DNA of 40,447 nucleotides from an uncultured Clostridia bacterium (GCA_947624195.1 CANQJH010000014.1:1-40447), one strand, 5' to 3'; positions 22,091 through 32,244 are shown, counted from the first letter of the stretch. The notes: generated by a model not told the origin, from the sequence alone. Translations and numbers: made by a program.

Positions 22091-22885
22091 ATGTCAAGTA
22101 ATATACCACCTCAGACAAAAAATATTATAGAATTTGAAAATCTTAAATATGAAGCATCCTTAGTAGATGTATTAAAGATTTTTGAAGAAGGTATAAGATG
22201 CAGATTAAATTGTGTTAGAGTTGGGATAATAAGCGAGTATAACGCAGAAACGAGAGTATCTAAAGTAAATATTGTTAATAAAATTACTTTATCTCAAAAT
22301 TCTGATGGTACACAAATGGTACAGAATTATGCGCCTGTTTATTGTAAAACTTGGTTTTTTGGATGGGGCAATGTAGGTATAACCCACCCTGTTTTAGAAG
22401 GTCAAGAATGTATTATTTTAATAAATGATAGAGAACTTGAAAGTTGGTTTATAAACGGCGGAATAAATCAATTAAAATACAATCGAAATCATAATTTTAG
22501 TGATAGTATTTGTTTAGTTGGGTTAACAAGTGTACCCAATATGACGGCAACGCTTCAAAATTGTTTAAACATCTTTTGGGGATTAAATAATATTCAATTA
22601 TCGGAATCAGGAATAAATTTAAATGCTCAAACAGAAACGGGTTTTACTGTCACTGCTCCCGTTAATATCACAGGTGGAACAAATATTACAGGTAATACAA
22701 ATATTACAGGTGATACGATTATAAACGGGAATTTAACAGTTAATGGTAATATATCAACAACTGGAACTATTTCAGCTAGTGGTAATATTAGTTCTCAAGC
22801 TGATGTTATAGCTGGTGGAATAAGTTTAAAAAATCATACACACCTAGATGCAGAATCAAGAAGCACAACACCACCTCAAGGATAG
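22091..22885 (+). CDS. Baseplate spike (gp138 N-terminal type, gpV-like tip)
   Basis: A 264-aa protein with an OB-fold of the gp138 N-terminal family (C-R-V-G-I-I-S-E-Y-N-A-E-T-R-V near residue 41; H-P-V-L-E-G-Q-E-C-I-I-L-I). Residues about 190-245 are short repeats (I-T-G-x-T-N-I-T-G, G-N-x-T-V-N-G-N-I) forming a triple-stranded beta helix. The tip H249-T-H251-L-D is the HxH that binds iron in P2 gpV/phi92 gp138 spikes, followed by T-T-P-P-Q-G. It pierces the outer membrane or wall during contraction. Confidence 0.85.
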   Translation: MSSNIPPQTKNIIEFENLKYEASLVDVLKIFEEGIRCRLNCVRVGIISEYNAETRVSKVNIVNKITLSQNSDGTQMVQNYAPVYCKTWFFGWGNVGITHPVLEGQECIILINDRELESWFINGGINQLKYNRNHNFSDSICLVGLTSVPNMTATLQNCLNIFWGLNNIQLSESGINLNAQTETGFTVTAPVNITGGTNITGNTNITGDTIINGNLTVNGNISTTGTISASGNISSQADVIAGGISLKNHTHLDAESRSTTPPQG

Positions 22886-22888
22886 AAT

Positions 22889-23260
22889 ATGTTAGTAAGA
22901 GCGATAAAAAATAATAAAGATAGTTCAGGCAGAGTTTGGGTATTTGGTAAGGGTTTAAGCTCATACCAACACGAACAAAACGCAGTAGCACAACAAGTTA
23001 AAAGCGGTTTATTAGAATTTGTTAATGATTGTTATTTTGCATTAAATAATGGTATTAACTGGCGTACCCGTTTAGGATATACGAATCAAAAAAATGCACT
23101 TGATGAAGATATCCAACGTGTGATAAACTTGAATCAGGCAGTTATTAATTTAGATAATTTCCAAAGTACAATGACTGACCGAGCTTATATGTCGTCTTGC
23201 AAGATTTACACTATTTATTCACAAACACCGTTAAACTTTACATTCAATCAGGGGATATAA
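22889..23260 (+). CDS. Baseplate wedge, gp25/W-like
   Basis: A 123-aa protein between spike and baseplate J, the normal place for the gp25 homologue. It contains N-D-C-Y-F-A-L-N-N-G-I-N-W-R-T-R-L-G and D-E-D-I-Q-R-V-I-N-L-N-Q-A-V-I-N-L, fitting the gp25 pattern of an initial helix pair and later strand. The usual E-P-R motif of gp25 is not obvious, so the call rests on length and order. Confidence 0.65.
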   Translation: MLVRAIKNNKDSSGRVWVFGKGLSSYQHEQNAVAQQVKSGLLEFVNDCYFALNNGINWRTRLGYTNQKNALDEDIQRVINLNQAVINLDNFQSTMTDRAYMSSCKIYTIYSQTPLNFTFNQGI

Positions 23261-23264
23261 ATAA

Positions 23265-25082
23265 ATGACTCAGAATTTTTCTTTTCAAACATCGGATGCT
23301 TTAACTGAAAACGGTTTAGTTACTGCAAGTAATAATGAATTATTAGATTTGATTCAACAAGCAATACAACAAATTTATTCACCTACAGGCGAACCGATTG
23401 ATTTTACAAGCTCAAGCCCAGACGGTCAATTTACTAATTTGCTTGCTACTATGGGAACTATAAACAGAGAATTAATAACACAAGTATATAACGCTACTGA
23501 CCCCTCAAAATGTGAAGGAACACAACAAGATAGTAAATATCAGTTAAATTATTGTTACCGCAACGGTGGAACATATACAATACAGAATATTGATGTTACT
23601 GCAAACAAAACAGTGACTTTACAAGGTTTAGACGGTTCATATAATGATAACACTTCAAGTGCTTTTACTGTATCTGATGAAAACGGAAATTTATGGTATT
23701 TAATAGATAGTACAACAGTGCAAAGGGGAACAACTTCGCTACCTTTCAGAGCGCAGAACACAGGCGCAATAGTCCCAACAGTCGGAACAATTACAAATAT
23801 TGTTACAGTAATTGACGGGATAACAAATGTGATTAATGATGTCGGATATACATCTTTAGGACAAGAAACCGAAAGTAACACGGCTTATAGATTAAGACGT
23901 GAAAGAAGTGTTTATATCCCTTCTGGTAATGCTTATGATTCTATAATAAGTCAAATATTAAGTTTAGAGGGTGTAATTGATGCCAACGGAGAAAATAATA
24001 ATACTAATGAAACATCTGCACAAGGTACAGAACCTCATACAATATGGGTTATTGTTAACGGTGGAAGTAATGAAGATATAGCGAATATAATTTATTCTAA
24101 TATGGCAGGAAGCGGAACAAGGGGTAATGTAGTTATTGATACTGCAACTATATCAGCTCAAGTTATACCGATTAGATTTGATAGACCTAACCCTATATCA
24201 TTTTTCATAAGATTTGATTTACAACCAGCTTATACAGAACTTACAGTAAATAAACAATTAATTACAGATTTTATCGGAACTAATTTAACATTTTTATTAG
24301 GAGAAAATCTAAGTACCGCTAAGGTTACAACTGTAATAGTAGAAGCTTTAGACAGTTTAGGTTCAATAGGCTATCCTATTAATGTTCAAGTATCTTTGGG
24401 CGGAAGTTCAAGCTTTAATTATACACCTTCATCAACGGCAACGGCAGGTTATACAACTACTCCTGATATTATTGCTAATGTAACTGAGTTTCAAAAAGTA
24501 ACTGATGGTACATTAACAATCCAAGTTGACGGGGTAGAAAAAACAATAGTTGAATTAAACTTTCAAGGTGATGAATCACTTCAACAGATAGCAACTAAAA
24601 TAAATGCACAGTTAACAAATGTTACTATAAGTGTAGATGGTGGTAATAAATTAAGATTCACATCTGATAGTTACGGCGACACATCAACAGTAAAATTACT
24701 TCCTTCTACTTCTCCATCTGGAACAGACCTTTATGGTACATCATATTTGAATGGTGCAGAACAGGCCGAAGTTCAAGGACTACCTGGAAATTCTTTAAGT
24801 AATATTCAAGTTAATAATACAGTTTTACAACAATATATCGGTAATGTAGAATCACAAAATTATAATTTTGTTTATAACTTAGACGGTTGGGCAATAGGTG
24901 ACCAGACAGTCGATATAGCTAATTATGGTGTAACTTATACAGGTACTCCGAACGTTAATGACAAGTTAACATTAAATTATACAGAAGGTGAATGGAGTAA
25001 TTTTATTGAATGTAAAAGTTTACAAAATTTCTTTGTTACAAATAGTGCTAATATCTTTATAAATGTGCTACAATCAGAATAA
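23265..25082 (+). CDS. Baseplate J-like wedge protein with inserted domain
   Basis: A 605-aa protein. The gpJ part is seen in D-L-I-Q-Q-A-I-Q-Q-I-Y near residue 28, D-G-Q-F-T-N-L-L-A-T, E-T-E-S-N-T-A-Y-R-L-R-R-E-R (about 202-215) and H-T-I-W-V-I-V-N-G-G. Residues about 393-505 carry one copy of the domain that is triplicated in the sheath (D-G-T-L-T-I-Q-V-D-G; G-T-D-L-Y-G-T-S-Y-L-N-G). The bases coding its entry, GCAACGGCAGGTTATACAAC at 24438, are identical to 15155-15174 in the sheath gene. Wedge arms connect hub to fibres. Confidence 0.85.
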   Translation: MTQNFSFQTSDALTENGLVTASNNELLDLIQQAIQQIYSPTGEPIDFTSSSPDGQFTNLLATMGTINRELITQVYNATDPSKCEGTQQDSKYQLNYCYRNGGTYTIQNIDVTANKTVTLQGLDGSYNDNTSSAFTVSDENGNLWYLIDSTTVQRGTTSLPFRAQNTGAIVPTVGTITNIVTVIDGITNVINDVGYTSLGQETESNTAYRLRRERSVYIPSGNAYDSIISQILSLEGVIDANGENNNTNETSAQGTEPHTIWVIVNGGSNEDIANIIYSNMAGSGTRGNVVIDTATISAQVIPIRFDRPNPISFFIRFDLQPAYTELTVNKQLITDFIGTNLTFLLGENLSTAKVTTVIVEALDSLGSIGYPINVQVSLGGSSSFNYTPSSTATAGYTTTPDIIANVTEFQKVTDGTLTIQVDGVEKTIVELNFQGDESLQQIATKINAQLTNVTISVDGGNKLRFTSDSYGDTSTVKLLPSTSPSGTDLYGTSYLNGAEQAEVQGLPGNSLSNIQVNNTVLQQYIGNVESQNYNFVYNLDGWAIGDQTVDIANYGVTYTGTPNVNDKLTLNYTEGEWSNFIECKSLQNFFVTNSANIFINVLQSE

Positions 25083-25093
25083 AGGTTAGGTTA

Positions 25094-25750
25094 ATGAATT
25101 ATCAAGAAGCATTAAAACAATTAGAAGATTATTTTTGTGATTTATTAATAATACAATATAAAACTGCTCCTGAGAATCAAGCTATGATTAAAATGTTAGT
25201 AAATATTGTTTTTGCTAATATGTTAATTGTACAAGTAAAAGATAAGTGTGTAGATTTAGATGCGTCAGAAGGAGAGCAACTTGATGTAGTCGGCAGATGG
25301 TTAATGCTTGATAGATTCTTTCAAGGAGAGAATGAATTTGGAAGACCTTATTTTTCAATGCCGTCTTATGCACAAGTAAGAAGCGGTTTTTATTCTCAGT
25401 ATATGGGTGGATTCTCTACTTATCAAAACTTTAATACTGAGCTTGGCGGTTGGTTAATGTATCAAGATGATATAAACGTTAAAACAACCTTTAATAAATT
25501 GAATGATGATTTATACAGACCTTTATTAAAGTTAAAAGCAATTAAAAATTCAATAACTTATACAAATAAGAATATAGATGAAGCAATTTGGGATTGGAGT
25601 AATGGGAATGTTTATACGACGTGGGAAACCCCTATGCAAGTAACATATAATTATACTCCTGAATATGCTTATGTTATGGAATTAGCATCACAGAAAAATG
25701 TATTACTTGCGCCGAGTGGTGTAAGTATATTATTAAAGGAGGTAGCTTAA
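25094..25750 (+). CDS. Baseplate protein DUF2612 (gpI-like)
   Basis: A 218-aa protein following baseplate J. DUF2612 features: C-V-D-L-D-A-S-E-G-E-Q-L-D-V-V-G-R-W-L-M-L-D-R-F (starting near residue 55), Y-F-S-M-P-S-Y and W-L-M-Y-Q-D-D. It takes the place of tail protein I, joining wedge to fibre. The stop overlaps the first fibre gene's start by one base. Confidence 0.85.
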   Translation: MNYQEALKQLEDYFCDLLIIQYKTAPENQAMIKMLVNIVFANMLIVQVKDKCVDLDASEGEQLDVVGRWLMLDRFFQGENEFGRPYFSMPSYAQVRSGFYSQYMGGFSTYQNFNTELGGWLMYQDDINVKTTFNKLNDDLYRPLLKLKAIKNSITYTNKNIDEAIWDWSNGNVYTTWETPMQVTYNYTPEYAYVMELASQKNVLLAPSGVSILLKEVA

Positions 25751-27351
25751 TGCCATCACCCTTAGAACGTATCCCGGGGAAAATATTTGCAGAGAACGCA
25801 AGCGGAGTTGGGAATAATCCCGAAATAGGTCAATTTGGTAGCGCTAAATCAGGTGCTTATTTGGGGACAGATAATGTAAGAGAGATTCAGGGAACAGATG
25901 CTTGGAGTCAAGGTTGGACAAGTGCAGTAGTTTCAAGTAATAATTATCCGCCTTTACCTGAAATGAATGGAGTCTTAAAAGTCTTATCATATCAAATATG
26001 CTCTATTTTGCAACAAGGTATACCTTTTTGGGATTCAGAAACAGTTTATTTTAAAAACAATTATGTAAATTATAACGGAGCTATTTATTTCTCTACTATA
26101 GATAATAACACTACCGAACCGACAACAGAGGAAGGGGGTAATAATTGGCAATCAGGAACCATTGATTTACCTATCGCAACTTTATATTCTATCGGTGCAG
26201 TACAACCAGACGGGGTAAGTATAGGAATAACCCCAGCTGGGGTTATTTCAGTATTATCTGACCCAATTATTGATATTTCACATCCTATAGGTGACCCGAT
26301 AATGACCTTGAATAAAACTTTGGGTAATAATGAAATATTTTTAAATGGTGCATTAGTGGCAAAAAGTGATTATCCGAGATTATATGAAATTTATGGAGAT
26401 AATTATTTCTTAAATACTGATAAGTATTCAAGAAATTATAGTTTAACAGGTACACCTACTGTAGATAATAATTTTATAGCATATAATTTTACAGTTGATA
26501 ATTATTTAAGTTTAAGAAATAATTTTAATCCAGGTACTTCATCTTGGACAATAGAATTATCTTTTGAAACCCCAACTTATTGGTATAATAGTTTAAATAC
26601 ATTAATAAGCGGTTTTTCATCATCTAATTATCAATTATTATTAGAGATATCAAATGATAAGAAAACAAACTTGTATATATCGGGCAACGGTACAAGTTGG
26701 AACGTTTTAAATAACGTAAGAGGAGAATTTGAATATGAAGATTCAACTTGGTACGACTTAAGGCTTTCATATTCTGGAGGGTCAAGTGGGACATACAGAC
26801 TACAAGTAAAAAAGACAGGTACAAGTTACTATACAGACGATATTTCCCAAACTTCAAAAAGCAGTATGTATAGCAGTTCCACTTCACCCTTTACAATAGG
26901 TATATCAACAAATAATACATATCCTTTACAAGAGAATATGAGGATTGACCTTAAGACAGTTGTTTTATCATATTCAACAACTACAATAAGACCTTTAACT
27001 CCTATAAATGTATCACAATTGAATAACTTTAGGTTATTAAATTGTGAAAATATGGTTCCTTGGGGTATAAACGCAAGTAATTCTTTAGGATATATTAATC
27101 CTTCATTACCCAATATAAAAGGTAGAATTATTAGTTTAGCTCCTGTTAATCTTAGCACGAATGCAGATGGATTTGTAAGAATAAGTAATGCTTATGCAAC
27201 GGCAGGTTTTAACTCAGGCGGTTTATTTGCTAACACGGGTTTTTCACAAGTATATTTTGATGGTAGTTATGCAACACCTATTTATAATAATAATACAGAC
27301 ACAGTAATCCCACCCGGTTTTAATGTTTATTGGAAAACGAGGTATAAATAA
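25750..27351 (+). CDS. Tail fibre 1 with LamG-like domain
   Basis: A 533-aa protein. The N-terminal anchor (about 1-160: R-I-P-G-K-I-F-A-E-N-A-S, L-P-E-M-N-G-V-L-K-V-L-S-Y-Q) is closely shared with fibre 2. Residues about 215-410 look like a concanavalin/LamG jelly roll (S-S-W-T-I-E-L-S-F-E; T-W-Y-D-L-R-L-S-Y). The C-terminal 90 residues resemble phage collar domains (I-N-P-S-L-P-N-I-K-G-R, then G-F-N-V-Y-W-K-T-R-Y-K). A receptor-binding protein, the LamG fold pointing to a glycan. Two fibres suggest two receptors or phase switching. Confidence 0.75.
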   Translation: MPSPLERIPGKIFAENASGVGNNPEIGQFGSAKSGAYLGTDNVREIQGTDAWSQGWTSAVVSSNNYPPLPEMNGVLKVLSYQICSILQQGIPFWDSETVYFKNNYVNYNGAIYFSTIDNNTTEPTTEEGGNNWQSGTIDLPIATLYSIGAVQPDGVSIGITPAGVISVLSDPIIDISHPIGDPIMTLNKTLGNNEIFLNGALVAKSDYPRLYEIYGDNYFLNTDKYSRNYSLTGTPTVDNNFIAYNFTVDNYLSLRNNFNPGTSSWTIELSFETPTYWYNSLNTLISGFSSSNYQLLLEISNDKKTNLYISGNGTSWNVLNNVRGEFEYEDSTWYDLRLSYSGGSSGTYRLQVKKTGTSYYTDDISQTSKSSMYSSSTSPFTIGISTNNTYPLQENMRIDLKTVVLSYSTTTIRPLTPINVSQLNNFRLLNCENMVPWGINASNSLGYINPSLPNIKGRIISLAPVNLSTNADGFVRISNAYATAGFNSGGLFANTGFSQVYFDGSYATPIYNNNTDTVIPPGFNVYWKTRYK

Positions 27352-28022
27352 TGGCAGTATATTTATATAAGTATGATAAAATTACTTATGAATTTATAGA
27401 AAAGTTTGAAGCTGATTCAGACCCCGAAGCAACAAAAAAAGCGGGGAAATTTATACCTTTAATACCTGTAAACTGTACCTTAACCGCTCCACGTAATTTT
27501 AATGAAGGATTTATGGCTAGATGGAATGGTAAAGACTGGGATATATTAAGAGATTATAGAAAAACTCATTATAAAGTCGATAATGATTTGAATGTATATG
27601 AGATAAAAGAACTGGGAGAAATTAAAGGATTTATTCTAGTTTTAAAAGAACTAGGGGAAAGAATCATTCTTCATAAAAACTATTTCAAGATTATTGATAA
27701 TGAGATAGTAGAGAAAACAGAAGAAGAAAAAAAACAAGAAGAAATAAAAGCAAAAGAAGAACAGTTCAACGAATTATTTTTTCATACTTGTTTAGGGTAT
27801 GTAAAAAGAGTAGTCACTTTTAAGAACGGTCAGACGGCTAACTTCTTAACTGATATTGTACCGTTATTAGAAATTGACACTCCTATTATTACATATAATA
27901 AACCTGATTTTGAGAGTGAAGAAATACCTTCACAGAATCGGGATGTAAAAGTGACGGAAGCTTTTTTAATTGAATGTAAAATGCAATTATTAACAGATTT
28001 TTGGGGAAGTGAGATAAAATGA
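27351..28022 (+). CDS. Tail fibre assembly-like protein
   Basis: A 223-aa protein between the two fibres. The N-terminal part A-V-Y-L-Y-K-Y-D-K-I-T-Y-E-F-I followed by P-V-N-C-T-L-T-A-P and A-R-W-N-G-K-D-W-D is the pattern of fibre assembly proteins (linker plus G-x-x-W). A charged helix E-E-E-K-K-Q-E-E-I-K-A-K-E-E sits near 125. The C-terminal part resembles DUF4376-type fibre tails. It overlaps both neighbours by one or a few bases. Role as chaperone or minor fibre is inferred. Confidence 0.65.
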   Translation: MAVYLYKYDKITYEFIEKFEADSDPEATKKAGKFIPLIPVNCTLTAPRNFNEGFMARWNGKDWDILRDYRKTHYKVDNDLNVYEIKELGEIKGFILVLKELGERIILHKNYFKIIDNEIVEKTEEEKKQEEIKAKEEQFNELFFHTCLGYVKRVVTFKNGQTANFLTDIVPLLEIDTPIITYNKPDFESEEIPSQNRDVKVTEAFLIECKMQLLTDFWGSEIK

Positions 28023-30211
28023 CAGATTTTGTAAGAATACCAGCAAAGATATTTGCAGAAAACGCAAGCCCTGTAGGAAATGACCCTCAAATAGGAAAAT
28101 TTGGTAACGCTAAACAAGGGATTTATACAGGCGTTTCAGACGTACAAGAGATACAAAATTCCGAAGCTTGGAGTCAAGGTTGGACAAGTGCAGTAGTATC
28201 TGCTATGAATTTTCCACCGTTACCTGAAATGAACGGAGTTTTGAAAGTTCTTTCTTATCAGATTTGTTATTTATTACAAAAAGGCATACCTCAATGGAAC
28301 GCCGATACTATTTATTATAAAAACGACTATGTAAACTATAACGGTAAATTATACTATTCCGATATAGATAATAATACTTTTGAACCTGAAACGCCAGGAG
28401 CGGGGAATAGTTGGTTAAGCGGAACATCTGATGTAGCAATAGCAACTTTAGATACTAATGGAATTTCAAGACCTGACGGAGAAACAATAAAGATTGATTC
28501 CGACGGAGTATTAAAGGTAACAAATAGCGGGTTAGAGTTAGGCGATATAGGACTAGCTTTATATGTAGATGAAACAAAAGGGTTAAGAAGAAAATTAAAC
28601 GGAAGTATAGTTGATATAAACGAGAATACACAAGGATTTTTAAACTTTTTAAAGAGTGTACAATCAACAACACCTGAATTATTCACAACAGAATCTAATT
28701 GGCAATCACAAGCAAGAAATAATGTAGATGGATGTGTATATCAATTTGTATTAAATGAAGATGCAGGAACAATAAGACTACCTAAGTACCCTGAATATAT
28801 AGAAATAACCGAAGATAATATACCTATTATTGGTAATGGTTTAACAATAGGAATAAGAAACTTAAAAAAAGATGGTACAGAAGTAAGATACGGCGGAACA
28901 GAAAGTTTTAATGCCTCAGGAAGCACAGGACCGTTTATCGGTGGTGGCTCAGGTTTTTATGGTTTAAAATTAGACCAAGACAATTCTTCAAGTACTATAG
29001 GTACTAGATTTGGGGATTCGTGGCTTGTAGGTATAACAGATGAACCTGAGTATTCAGGTATAATAACCTCAGAAACAGGGATAACAAAACTAAAAATGCA
29101 GTATTTCATCCAGATAGCCACTGGGGGTTCTACTGATGTAACTATTGATAATCAAATAGATATTAATACACCTTTTAGCTTATTTGAACCTAAGTATATT
29201 ACTCATTTATTATACAATGCTTCTTGGTTATTATCTAACGGAAATTATTATTCTGGTAATACTTATCCGACCGCTTTTGAAGCGTTAAAAGTTGAAGCTA
29301 ATGCACAAGTGGCAGAAGGTCAAAAAGTTTTATTACCTAGCGGACAATATTACACTAAACAAGGTTTAAGCGTTGTTAATTCTGATTCTGGTGTATTTAC
29401 TGACTATGATTTTGTTATAAAAGATAATACTTTTAGATTACCTTTAGCAACAGAACTTTATGATACAACAAGATATTTAATCCAATCAGGGAGTAATAAT
29501 GGTGTAAACTATAGAATATATTCAGATGGATTCTGTGAGCAATGGGGAGTTGTTTCTAATAATGCTAATCAAAAAGTTACTGTAGAATTATATAAAACTT
29601 ATACTAATTCAAGTTATAACATACTATATCAGATGTATGAAACAAACAATCAAGACGTTTGGGGATATGGTTTAAGAGTTTATGAGCCTTCTCCATCTTC
29701 TTTTCAATTATATATGAATGGAAGTACATCGGGTATGATTTCTTGGAGAACACAAGGCTATATTCATAATAGTCAAGCATCTTCAGAAGATATTAACCTT
29801 TATTTCTATGTAGGTGAAACAATACAGAACGCCAACTTAATCGACGCAGGGCGAGTAATGGAAGAAATAAACAATTTTGTTCCAGTACAATGTGTTATTG
29901 AAACATATGTTAACGGTAACTCTGGCTATAGAATATGGTCAGATGGTTATTGTGAGCAGTGGGGTTATATGGCAGTACCTTCATCGGATTCAAATATTAC
30001 AATATCATTCTTGAAACAATATAAAGATACAAATTACTTTATCTTTAGACAACCTAGGGTAACAAAAGTTGACTTCAATATAATTTATGGTTTGGGGTTT
30101 ATAGCTGATACTATGACTACATCAAAAATAGATATGAAATGTAGCAATACTTCATATGTAGATGGGTTTTATTGGTATATTAAAGGTTACTTACCAGAAG
30201 GGACATACTAA
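28019..30211 (+). CDS. Tail fibre 2 with duplicated C-terminal receptor domain
   Basis: A 730-aa protein. The anchor is homologous to fibre 1 (R-I-P-A-K-I-F-A-E-N-A-S; A-W-S-Q-G-W-T-S-A-V-V-S). The centre has A-S-W-L-L-S-N-G and P-T-A-F-E-A-L segments. The C-terminus contains two copies of a domain that starts Y-R-I-Y-S-D-G-F-C-E-Q-W-G and Y-R-I-W-S-D-G-Y-C-E-Q-W-G (about residues 503 and 637), each followed by roughly 80 beta-rich residues. Duplication of this tip domain suggests diversification of receptor binding. ATG 28019 overlaps the previous stop. Confidence 0.75.
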   Translation: MTDFVRIPAKIFAENASPVGNDPQIGKFGNAKQGIYTGVSDVQEIQNSEAWSQGWTSAVVSAMNFPPLPEMNGVLKVLSYQICYLLQKGIPQWNADTIYYKNDYVNYNGKLYYSDIDNNTFEPETPGAGNSWLSGTSDVAIATLDTNGISRPDGETIKIDSDGVLKVTNSGLELGDIGLALYVDETKGLRRKLNGSIVDINENTQGFLNFLKSVQSTTPELFTTESNWQSQARNNVDGCVYQFVLNEDAGTIRLPKYPEYIEITEDNIPIIGNGLTIGIRNLKKDGTEVRYGGTESFNASGSTGPFIGGGSGFYGLKLDQDNSSSTIGTRFGDSWLVGITDEPEYSGIITSETGITKLKMQYFIQIATGGSTDVTIDNQIDINTPFSLFEPKYITHLLYNASWLLSNGNYYSGNTYPTAFEALKVEANAQVAEGQKVLLPSGQYYTKQGLSVVNSDSGVFTDYDFVIKDNTFRLPLATELYDTTRYLIQSGSNNGVNYRIYSDGFCEQWGVVSNNANQKVTVELYKTYTNSSYNILYQMYETNNQDVWGYGLRVYEPSPSSFQLYMNGSTSGMISWRTQGYIHNSQASSEDINLYFYVGETIQNANLIDAGRVMEEINNFVPVQCVIETYVNGNSGYRIWSDGYCEQWGYMAVPSSDSNITISFLKQYKDTNYFIFRQPRVTKVDFNIIYGLGFIADTMTTSKIDMKCSNTSYVDGFYWYIKGYLPEGTY

Positions 30212-32241
30212 TGAAGCATAAACCAGACTGTGTACCTTTCATACAACCTAGAGTTGGTTCAAATGGAGCGCTTGGCGGTAATAGATGGGCAACTAAGGCA
30301 TCAAGTGAATTAAATTCAAGTTTGGCTGCTTATAATGCTTTTTGTGGTAATACTGAAAAAGAATGGCACTCAGATAACGGATTCCCCCAGTGGCTTATAT
30401 GGTATAATCCGAATCCTTTATTTATATCAAGAATAACTTTTCGAGGAGACCAAGGGGGAAGTACACCCGACAGGGTAAAAGAATTTGAAATACACGCCAG
30501 TAACGATGGTAATACTTGGCGAACAATGTATGTAGGAGAAAACGAACAAAACGTTTCACCTACATTAATATCTGTACCGATTGACAACTCACAAGGGTAT
30601 AAATATTGGAGATATTATGTAAAAAGTACGTTTAGCAGAGAATATGCTCATTTTAGAGATGTTAAAATAGATGCTATTGAAAGAATATCTTACCCGATAG
30701 GGAATTTATACGGTAAAAAACAAAGCAACAAAGAAAAAATAGAATGGATTCCGTGGAAGCAACCAGTTTTAAGTAGTGACACTTCATCACCTGAAATGAC
30801 CTTATCTGCTACTTCTGTTTATTCTGGCTATCCTATGTGGCAAGCCTTTGACAATAAATCTAGCACTGGTTGGTTGAGTGCAGATGGTACAAAGACAGGA
30901 AGCTTAAGAGTACAATTTAATAAAGAATTAAAAATTGATTATATCACAGTTAAAGGTTGGGCAAACAATTACGGAAGAACACAAACTGTAACTATTTACA
31001 AAGATTTTAATGATAGTCAGTTAATAGGTGCAGAGCATACATATACAGAAGCTAATCAATCTTCAACTTGGAGTTTTATAGATAACCCTATAATAACTGA
31101 CACACTTTCATTTTATGCTACAAGTAACAATAATAGTTGGTGTTGTATAGATAATATATACATTAACGCTTATGAAAAAAATAAATTAGTAGCAGGGTAT
31201 AACGATTGGACACAACCGCAATTATTACAAGATGGTATTATGGGCGGTGATGATTATGCTTGTGAAACTAATAGCGTTGAGGGTACTTGTTATGCTTATT
31301 GTGCGTTTGACCAAAACGCAGATACTTGGTGGGAAAACCATAGTGTTATGCCGTGTTGGTTAACGTTTTATTCCCCTGTACCTTTGTTAATTAATTCAGT
31401 AGACATAACAACAAGAGGTAGTTTTTATACCTTTGGTATTAAAATTCAAGCAAGAAATGAGAACACAGACTGGCTTGATTTAACACAAGAATATGCTTTT
31501 TCAACTGCTAATCATACTGATACTATACCTATAAGAACAAGTACAAATTACCAATATTTTAGAATATATTGCAGTCAAGGTAGTGGAGATGATATTAGTT
31601 TACCTTCTGTAGTTTTCAAAGGTAGACAATATATAACAGAAGATATGTTATATAAGACTACTAAAAGTGTAGGTATGAAAACAGATATAGCAACCACTTA
31701 TTGGAAGTATTCAGGTTTACCTTGGACACAAGAGTCTATAACTTCAAATGGTGAGATAGGTGGGGATAGATTTGCAGTTACATCTAATTCAGCGAATGAA
31801 AGCAGGTTCCCAACATATTATGCTTATGATGGAACAAGTAATGAATGGATAACACAGACAAAAAATGCTTATACTATTTTTTATAACCCTGTACCATTAA
31901 ATGTAACTGCTTTACAAATAACCAACCCAACTTATTCAACAACTGTAAATTATAGTGTAAAAAGATTCCAATTATATGGTTCTAATGATAATGCAGAATA
32001 TTTCTTTATAGCTAATATTGTAAGTTCTAATACTTCTAGAGGTGCTGAATGGTTTACTACGATTGGTAACAGTAAATTTTATAAATATCATAAAATAGTT
32101 ATAGAAGAAACCATCGGAGATTGGTGGGGATTTAAAGAAATAAAAATCAGTGCATCACAACAAGTAGCATTACCAAATGGAACGCCTGATGATTACGACT
32201 ATACAACAGAACAAAAACAATTTTACACGGTAGCGAGGTAA
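30211..32241 (+). CDS. Discoidin/CBM32-type receptor-binding protein, four repeats
   Basis: A 676-aa protein made of four units of about 140-165 residues resembling F5/8-type (discoidin, CBM32) domains. Each starts near P-x-x-Q-P/E-x-x-x-x-x-G (for example I-Q-P-R-V-G-S-N-G, K-Q-P-V-L-S-S, T-Q-P-Q-L-L-Q-D-G, T-Q-E-S-I-T-S-N-G), then A-F-D or A-Y-D-x-x-x, W, and a strand F-x-I/L-x-A/G-S/R-N-D/E. CBM32 folds bind galactose-type and other sugars. With its place after the fibres, it probably attaches the phage to capsule or mucin sugars. Confidence 0.75.
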   Translation: MKHKPDCVPFIQPRVGSNGALGGNRWATKASSELNSSLAAYNAFCGNTEKEWHSDNGFPQWLIWYNPNPLFISRITFRGDQGGSTPDRVKEFEIHASNDGNTWRTMYVGENEQNVSPTLISVPIDNSQGYKYWRYYVKSTFSREYAHFRDVKIDAIERISYPIGNLYGKKQSNKEKIEWIPWKQPVLSSDTSSPEMTLSATSVYSGYPMWQAFDNKSSTGWLSADGTKTGSLRVQFNKELKIDYITVKGWANNYGRTQTVTIYKDFNDSQLIGAEHTYTEANQSSTWSFIDNPIITDTLSFYATSNNNSWCCIDNIYINAYEKNKLVAGYNDWTQPQLLQDGIMGGDDYACETNSVEGTCYAYCAFDQNADTWWENHSVMPCWLTFYSPVPLLINSVDITTRGSFYTFGIKIQARNENTDWLDLTQEYAFSTANHTDTIPIRTSTNYQYFRIYCSQGSGDDISLPSVVFKGRQYITEDMLYKTTKSVGMKTDIATTYWKYSGLPWTQESITSNGEIGGDRFAVTSNSANESRFPTYYAYDGTSNEWITQTKNAYTIFYNPVPLNVTALQITNPTYSTTVNYSVKRFQLYGSNDNAEYFFIANIVSSNTSRGAEWFTTIGNSKFYKYHKIVIEETIGDWWGFKEIKISASQQVALPNGTPDDYDYTTEQKQFYTVAR

Positions 32242-32244
32242 ATT

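Noticed and set aside
23555-23881. Reverse-strand gene of about 108 codons opposite baseplate J
   Set aside because: No SD, no domain, and low-complexity sequence typical of an antisense shadow. The same holds for open reverse frames at 26829-27158, 27830-28117 and 28354-28686. Only the reverse frame at 3760-4458 has domains and an SD.
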